Source: an uncultured Achromobacter sp. (GTDB lineage: Bacteria > Pseudomonadota > Gammaproteobacteria > Burkholderiales > Burkholderiaceae_B). From it: a stretch of DNA of 10,690 bases. Numbering within the stretch: the stretch's first letter is position 1; each line of letters starts with the position of its first letter. The stretch covers positions 1-10,690 of the forward strand of contig CAJYKY010000421.1 in the NCBI GenBank assembly GCA_913775005.1, given 5' to 3'. Under the pieces are notes generated by a model. It was not told where the DNA came from. It ran no database searches and was given only the letters and a program-made list of their open reading frames with translations. Shown in pieces: positions 6,837-10,690 of the stretch. The translations under genes and the position numbers were made by a program.

Positions 6837-7229
6837 ATGATTTCCGAACGCCTGCGCAGATTGCGCCGTATTGCCCATTTCGCTGCCGAGCGCTCGGGCG
6901 ATTATGTGGAGCTGGTCGGCATAGAACTGTCGTTATATCGGGCTGCGTTAATTGCGACGGTGATCAGCAGCGTCGCCTTGTTGTTTTGCGGACTGGGCAC
7001 GCTGGGGTTTGTATCGGTAGCTGCCATCGTCAGCTTCTGGGATACCGAGCACCGCAAACTGGTGGCGTGGCTGGTTGCGGGCGCGTGGCTGCTTGTCACC
7101 TTGATATCGCTGGCCATCTCGACCCGTAGCGCGCCCAAGGGCTCGCCATTTTCCGAACTCAGCCACCAGGTGCGGCTGGATACTGCCGCGGCACGGAGCC
7201 ACTATGCCCAAGACCACAACGTTAGCTGA
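6837..7229 (+). CDS. YqjE / holin-X-like two-helix inner-membrane protein
   Basis: The 130-residue protein has a short basic, amphipathic N-terminus (RLRRLRRIAHFAAERSGDY), a long hydrophobic stretch at about 36-66, a charged turn (DTEHRK, 69-74) and a second helix at about 75-95, then a hydrophilic C-terminal tail. This layout, and the YVELVGIELSLYR segment before the first helix, fit the YqjE/phage-holin-X-like family. These are inner-membrane proteins often found beside stress-induced ribosome-associated YqjD/ElaB-type proteins. The molecular role is not established, and 'holin' here is a fold label, since no phage gene is near. The ATG at 6837 has a strong Shine-Dalgarno sequence (AAAGGGGAG, 5 bases away). 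The 3' end overlaps the next gene by 26 bp, implying an operon. No YqjD-like gene is present upstream. Confidence 0.78.
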   Translation: MISERLRRLRRIAHFAAERSGDYVELVGIELSLYRAALIATVISSVALLFCGLGTLGFVSVAAIVSFWDTEHRKLVAWLVAGAWLLVTLISLAISTRSAPKGSPFSELSHQVRLDTAAARSHYAQDHNVS

Positions 7230-7674
7230 CAAGACCATCTTGTTGGAAAAAATGGAGCGCGACCGCCAGGCCCTGGCGCGGGTGCCGACGCGGCGTGTGC
7301 CGCCAAATTCCCTGGGTTTCGCGTGGGCGAAAGCAACAGCGCTGGCCGCTAGCGCTGCGCTGCCGTTGCCAAGCGTGCTGCGCCAACCGCTGCGCGCGAT
7401 GGCGGCCGTGGCGATGCGGGAGCGTTTTGCCGAATTGCTTCGGCGTAGAAATGTGCGGCGTGCTAGCGATCGCGGGTTGGCGTCCTTATCGGGACCGTTG
7501 TCGGATCCCTTATCGGATCCCTTATCGAACCCGGATTTCGCCCGCTTGGCCAAGATGATTGCCGAGGTGCGCGCGGCCGCCGCAAGGGGCGCGGACGCGG
7601 CCGACATCGAAGTGCTGCGCGTTCAGCTGGACGAGCAGGTGCGTGTTCTTCGCGCATTGCGCGCAGAACAATAA
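7204..7674 (+). CDS. Uncharacterised 156-residue protein with LSxP tetrapeptide repeats
   Basis: I do not recognise a defined family. The protein is basic and Ala/Arg-rich. The N-terminal third (about 1-35) is hydrophilic, followed by a moderately hydrophobic Ala/Leu segment at about 41-62, too weak for a confident transmembrane call. An Arg-rich stretch RERFAELLRRRNVRR is at 72-86. Four tandem LS[G/D/N]P units occupy 95-110. The C-terminal segment (about 111-156) is Ala/Leu/Arg-rich and likely helical or coiled coil. A start at 7204 is supported by GGAG 5 bases upstream and by the 26-bp overlap with the YqjE-like gene, suggesting coupled translation and a shared role at the membrane. By position it could be the counterpart of the small protein (YqjK type) that follows yqjE in enterics, but sequence support for that is weak. 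Confidence 0.7.
   Translation: MPKTTTLADKTILLEKMERDRQALARVPTRRVPPNSLGFAWAKATALAASAALPLPSVLRQPLRAMAAVAMRERFAELLRRRNVRRASDRGLASLSGPLSDPLSDPLSNPDFARLAKMIAEVRAAAARGADAADIEVLRVQLDEQVRVLRALRAEQ
7486..7533 (+). repeat. Four tandem 12-bp repeats encoding LSxP
   Basis: Four consecutive 12-base units (7486-7497, 7498-7509, 7510-7521, 7522-7533) read TTATCGGGACCG, TTGTCGGATCCC, TTATCGGATCCC and TTATCGAACCCG. They encode LSGP, LSDP, LSDP and LSNP in frame. The two middle units differ at one base, which suggests recent slippage or unequal exchange. Changes in copy number would keep the reading frame. Confidence 0.85.
7645..7669. repeat. Imperfect inverted repeat at the end of the LSxP protein gene
   Basis: GTTCT-T-CGCGC at 7645-7655 can pair with GCGCG-C-AGAAC at 7659-7669 around a three-base loop, giving ten pairs with one mismatch. 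It lies in the last coding codons, just before the TAA at 7672-7674. No T-run follows, so it is not a standard intrinsic terminator. It may protect or mark the 3' end of the two-gene transcript. Confidence 0.4.
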
Positions 7675-7751
7675 GCGCGTCGGGGGGCTATCTCCATTCG
7701 CCTGTCCTAGACCGCCGAATGCATCGACAGCGCGGCACGTCGTTTGCTGCC

Positions 7752-7781
7752 ACTTGATCTGATCGCGTGTTGCGGTCAAGT
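7752..7781. repeat. Short dyad just upstream of the dehydrogenase ribosome-binding site
   Basis: ACTTGA at 7752-7757 and TCAAGT at 7776-7781 are exact reverse complements 18 bases apart. They end immediately before the AAAGGAG Shine-Dalgarno sequence (7783-7789) of the alcohol dehydrogenase gene. The position suits a regulator site or 5' leader hairpin, but six-base arms are short enough to arise by chance. Confidence 0.25.
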
Positions 7782-7795
7782 CAAAGGAGAGTCTG

Positions 7796-8965
7796 ATGAA
7801 AGCACTTTGCTGGCACGGCAAACACGACATCCGTTACGACACGGTTCCCGATCCCATCCTGGAACACCCGCGCGACGCGATCATCAAGGTCAGCGCCTGC
7901 GCCATCTGCGGGTCAGATCTGCATTTGTTCGATGGCTTCATGCCCGGCATGAAATCCGGCGACATCATGGGCCATGAGTTCATGGGAGAAGTGGTGGAAG
8001 TGGGCGCAGAGGCGCAGAACCTGAAGGTGGGCGACCGAGTGGTGATTCCGTTCACCATTACCTGCGGGGAATGCGAGCAATGCCGCCGGGGCAACTTCTC
8101 GGTCTGCGAGCGGACCAATCGCAACGCGAAGGAGGCGGCCAAGATGTTCGGCCACACGACCGCCGGGCTCTTCGGCTACACCCATCTGACGGGCGGCTAT
8201 CCGGGCGGGCAGGCGGAGTATGTGCGCGTACCGTTCGCGGATGCCACGCACGTGCAGGTGCCCCCGGAGCTGTCGGACGAGCAGGTGCTGTTTCTGGGCG
8301 ACATCCTTCCCACGGGCTGGCAGGCCGCCAAACAGTGCGACATCGAGTCCACCGATACCGTCGCGGTGTGGGGCGGTGGGCCTGTGGGTCAGATGGCCAT
8401 CCAGAGCGCGCTGTTGCTGGGCGCGCGGCAGGTCATCTGCATTGAGTCAGTGCCAGAACGCTTGAAGATGGCGGCCGATTGCGGCGCGGTCACGATTAAT
8501 TTTCAGGAAGAGGATGTGGTGCAGCGCCTGAAAGACCTGACGAATGGCAAAGGCCCGGAAAAGTGCATCGATGCCGTGGGCATGGAGTCGCACGCCAGCA
8601 GCGCGATGGAACATATGTATGACCGCGTGAAGCAGGCGGTGGGTGCGGAGACCGACCGCCCGCATGTGCTGCGCGAGATGATTTACGTGTGCCGGCCCGC
8701 CGGCATTCTGTCGGTGCCGGGCGTGTATGGGGGAATGATCGACAAGATTCCGTTTGGCGCGTCGATGAACAAGGGCCTGACGTGGCGCATGGGGCAGACC
8801 CATGTGCGGCGCTGGACGGACGAACTGCTGGGTTTGATTCTGGAGGGCCGGATCGATCCGTCGTTCGTCATCACGCACCGCGCCAAGCTTGACGCGGGGC
8901 CGGACCTGTACAAGACGTTCCGCGACAAGGAAGACCGCTGCATCAAGGTGGTGTTGACGCCTTGA
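7796..8965 (+). CDS. Zinc-dependent medium-chain alcohol/aldehyde dehydrogenase (formaldehyde-dehydrogenase-like)
   Basis: This is an NAD(P)-linked oxidoreductase of the zinc-containing medium-chain dehydrogenase superfamily, 389 residues. The catalytic-zinc site is visible as Cys38 (ICGSD) and His60-Glu61 (GHE), with Asp169 in GDILPTG as the probable third ligand, as in formaldehyde dehydrogenase-like members. The structural zinc loop has Cys90, Cys93, Cys96 and Cys104. The Rossmann motif is GGGPVG at 193-198, and acidic Glu217 after the second strand (CIES) favours NAD over NADP. The insert following the cofactor domain (about 266-320) is typical of formaldehyde dehydrogenase/dismutase-like proteins rather than classical ADHs, though the physiological substrate is unknown. 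The ATG at 7796 has AAAGGAG 6 bases upstream. It lies 121 bp after the LSxP protein gene and could share its transcript or have its own promoter. Its stop is 3 bp from that of the convergent FUSC gene. Confidence 0.93.
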   Translation: MKALCWHGKHDIRYDTVPDPILEHPRDAIIKVSACAICGSDLHLFDGFMPGMKSGDIMGHEFMGEVVEVGAEAQNLKVGDRVVIPFTITCGECEQCRRGNFSVCERTNRNAKEAAKMFGHTTAGLFGYTHLTGGYPGGQAEYVRVPFADATHVQVPPELSDEQVLFLGDILPTGWQAAKQCDIESTDTVAVWGGGPVGQMAIQSALLLGARQVICIESVPERLKMAADCGAVTINFQEEDVVQRLKDLTNGKGPEKCIDAVGMESHASSAMEHMYDRVKQAVGAETDRPHVLREMIYVCRPAGILSVPGVYGGMIDKIPFGASMNKGLTWRMGQTHVRRWTDELLGLILEGRIDPSFVITHRAKLDAGPDLYKTFRDKEDRCIKVVLTP

Positions 8966-8968
8966 GGC

Positions 8969-10066
8969 TTAGCCGGCGGGCGGCGCGGCCGCCTGCTCCG
9001 GTGCTTGCAGGCAATCGCACAGCGCGTCCAGCTCGCGGGTGACTTCATGCCAGGCCCAGCGGATAAGGTTTACCAATACGCGTTCGGCTGGGGTGAAGCC
9101 GTTGTCCTGCGCCGCCTGTTGTACGACGTCATCCAATGCAGCGAACGACGCGCCGGTCTGGCAGACGGGCGCGTCGGCGCACGGGTTGCGGATGGCGCGA
9201 GCCAAGGTGTCGATCTGCGCGTTGGCAGCGGCGGCGACGTCGTCCAGGGCTGGGCCAAGCCGGCGGCAGAGGTTGTCCGTGAGTTCCAGCCCGCCCACGC
9301 GTTCCATCAACGGCACCGTCAACCAGAGTTCTTCGATGCGCGCTTGCAGACGGTGAGCCTGCGTGTCCGCGCCCAACCACGGCATGGGCATCGAGCGGGA
9401 TTGGAGGGCCATGTCGCGGGCGCGCCAGTGGGCGCGCTCAAGAGCCGGTTTGTCGCGGGGGCGGGGCCGCTGGCGTCCTGCTCCCAACGCCGCCGCCCAC
9501 TCCACCAGCAGCTCGCCATAGATTTCCAGCGACGCAGCCAGGTTGTCGCGCATGCTGCGCCGGGCGGACAGGGGCAGCACCGCGAAGGCGGCCAGAATGC
9601 CCGACGCCGATCCCACTACGATGGCCAGCGTTTTGTTGACGGCGCCCGCCAGGATGTCCGCGTCGGGCGTGACCGTCAGGATGGTGGCCGTGACCAGGCT
9701 GTAGCTCAACGAGGGCCACCGTATCGACAGAAACGCCGCGGTGCCCACGCCGATCACCACGCTCCACAGCGCGGGCATGCCGGTCACCGCCGCAAGCGGA
9801 ACCAGCGCAATGCCTAGCGCCACGCCGATCAGCGCGCCCAGGATCCGGGCGGCCGCTTCGCCCACGGTGCCTTCGACCGTGGCGCGCACCACGAACAACG
9901 CCGAGAAGGCGCCCCATGCAAGGTCGGGCATCTGCCGCCAGCTCATCCAGGTAAAGGCCAGCAGCACCGCCGCAACGGTTTGAATGGGCAGCCGGATGCT
10001 GTCTTGGCCAATCGCGGCGCGGCAGGCGGCCGCGCCTTCCATCAAGCGGGAAAAAGTGAATACCAT
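8969..10066 (-). CDS. FUSC-family membrane protein (short, single-domain type)
   Basis: This 365-residue protein (from the ATG at 10066) is a second FUSC/aromatic-acid-exporter-like protein, about half the length of the MdtO-like one. Its N-terminal half is a single membrane block with about six hydrophobic segments between residues 27 and 166, including a WGAFSALFVVRATVEGTVGEA region typical of FUSC proteins, where a loop after the second helix precedes RILGALIGVALG. The C-terminal half (about 170-365) is soluble, helical and rich in Arg, Ala and Leu. It is probably a transporter or exporter subunit for small organic compounds, but no adaptor or outer-membrane gene is adjacent and no substrate can be assigned. 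A TTG directly before the ATG is an alternative start; no clear Shine-Dalgarno sequence precedes either, and Met10 (10042) is also possible. It follows galU by 42 bp on the same strand and may be read from the galU transcript. Confidence 0.87.
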   Translation of the reverse strand: MVFTFSRLMEGAAACRAAIGQDSIRLPIQTVAAVLLAFTWMSWRQMPDLAWGAFSALFVVRATVEGTVGEAAARILGALIGVALGIALVPLAAVTGMPALWSVVIGVGTAAFLSIRWPSLSYSLVTATILTVTPDADILAGAVNKTLAIVVGSASGILAAFAVLPLSARRSMRDNLAASLEIYGELLVEWAAALGAGRQRPRPRDKPALERAHWRARDMALQSRSMPMPWLGADTQAHRLQARIEELWLTVPLMERVGGLELTDNLCRRLGPALDDVAAAANAQIDTLARAIRNPCADAPVCQTGASFAALDDVVQQAAQDNGFTPAERVLVNLIRWAWHEVTRELDALCDCLQAPEQAAAPPAG

Positions 10067-10108
10067 CAACGCGGGAATCTACGGGCCATCAGGAGAATCT
10101 GCGAGCGC

Positions 10109-10690
10109 TCAAGCAAGGTTGTGATACTTGCGGCCGATTTCCATGGTGGCGCGGTAAAAGCCTTCTTTGCTGCCGCAGTCGTAGCGCACGCCTTCGTATT
10201 CATAGCCGAACACGCTGCGTGCCTTGAGCAGGGCGGCGATGCCGTCGGTCAGCTGGATTTCACCGCCCACGCCTGCTTGCGTGCTTTCCAGCAGCGCGAA
10301 GATCTCCGGTTCAAGAATGTAGCGGCCCACCACCGCCAGGTCAGACGGCGCGTCCTCGGGCTTGGGCTTTTCCACAATCCCCGTCAGCCGCATGACGCCG
10401 TCCGCGCGGCGCCCGCCCGACACGATGCCGTACTGCTGCGTGTGGGTCTTGGGCACCTGCTGTACAGCCAGCACGCTACCCTGGTACTCCCTGGCCACCT
10501 TCATCATCTCGCCAATGACGGGCGCGTCGGCGTCGATCATGTCGTCCGCCAGCAGTACGGCAAAAGGCTCGTTACCCACGATCTGCGCGGCGCACAGCAC
10601 GGCATGGCCCAGCCCCAGCGCGGCGGGCTGACGCGTGTAGATGCACTTGACGTTGTCGGGGATGACGTTGCGCACGGTTTCCAGCAGCGC
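10109..10690 (-). CDS. galU: UTP-glucose-1-phosphate uridylyltransferase, C-terminal part (5' end outside window)
   Basis: GalU makes UDP-glucose from UTP and glucose-1-phosphate, feeding polysaccharide, lipopolysaccharide and trehalose synthesis in the cytoplasm. 193 codons plus the stop are present, and the frame is open through the right edge. Bacterial GalU is about 275-300 residues, so the N-terminal nucleotide-binding segment (GLGTRMLP type motif) is missing. Visible GalU signatures are LGLGHAVLCA, ADDM (nucleotide/metal-site region), VEKPKPEDAPSDLAVVGRYIL, GEIQLTDGI and DCGSKEGF, all closely matching the E. coli enzyme's equivalents. A GTG at 10675 lies inside the conserved domain and is not the start. 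Downstream on the same strand is the short FUSC gene. Confidence 0.96.
   Translation of the reverse strand, partial: ALLETVRNVIPDNVKCIYTRQPAALGLGHAVLCAAQIVGNEPFAVLLADDMIDADAPVIGEMMKVAREYQGSVLAVQQVPKTHTQQYGIVSGGRRADGVMRLTGIVEKPKPEDAPSDLAVVGRYILEPEIFALLESTQAGVGGEIQLTDGIAALLKARSVFGYEYEGVRYDCGSKEGFYRATMEIGRKYHNLA

Noticed and set aside
6529..6840. 103-codon rightward reading frame from a GTG, ending in an ATGA overlap with the YqjE-like gene start
   Set aside because: It crosses the expected hdeA promoter region, has a weak start, is oddly Cys-rich, and resembles no protein I know. The low GC of the gap makes long chance frames likely.
6837..7229. Prophage holin as evidence of a phage remnant
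   Set aside because: The protein fits a YqjE/holin-X-like family, but no endolysin, structural phage genes, integrase or att sites are near.
1..10690. CRISPR arrays, tRNA or rRNA genes, insertion sequences, toxin-antitoxin or defence systems
   Set aside because: I found no spaced direct repeats, cloverleaf-like sequences, transposase frames or recognisable defence domains on either strand.

Overview
The window is high-GC DNA, roughly 65% over most of its length, with densely packed genes. The proteins look betaproteobacterial, and the gene set and style suggest an Alcaligenaceae member such as Achromobacter or Bordetella. That placement is inference from general resemblance; there is no rRNA or other marker gene to confirm it.

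Positions 1-6474 (minus strand, read right to left) hold two functional groups. First comes an acid-stress pair: hdeA (periplasmic acid chaperone) followed by a glutamate decarboxylase of the GadA/GadB type. After a 160-bp gap with two inverted repeats comes a four-gene tripartite efflux cluster whose gene order and sequences match the E. coli ytcA-mdtN-mdtO-mdtP locus: a small YtcA-like membrane lipoprotein, a HlyD/MdtN-type periplasmic adaptor, a two-domain FUSC/MdtO-type inner-membrane protein, and a TolC/MdtP-type outer-membrane lipoprotein cut by the left edge. These four genes overlap or nearly touch, which indicates translational coupling.

Positions 6475-6836 are an unusually AT-rich divergent intergenic region (about 43% GC over 6601-6780). 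It separates hdeA from a rightward group.

Positions 6837-8965 (plus strand) hold a small two-helix YqjE/holin-X-like membrane protein, an overlapping uncharacterised 156-residue protein carrying a four-copy tetrapeptide repeat, and a zinc-dependent medium-chain alcohol dehydrogenase of the formaldehyde-dehydrogenase-like type.

Positions 8969-10690 (minus strand) hold a second, shorter FUSC-family membrane protein, tail to tail with the dehydrogenase across 3 bp, and the C-terminal two thirds of galU (UTP-glucose-1-phosphate uridylyltransferase).

The overall theme is envelope and acid or toxic-compound stress: a periplasmic chaperone, proton-consuming decarboxylation, efflux of small toxic molecules, an aldehyde/alcohol dehydrogenase and a sugar-nucleotide enzyme. 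All gene families are recognisable. I see no clear new defence or mobile system. The most unusual points are the acid-resistance pair placed directly upstream of an MdtNOP-type pump, the lack of a linked glutamate/GABA antiporter, and the inverted repeats between the two modules.
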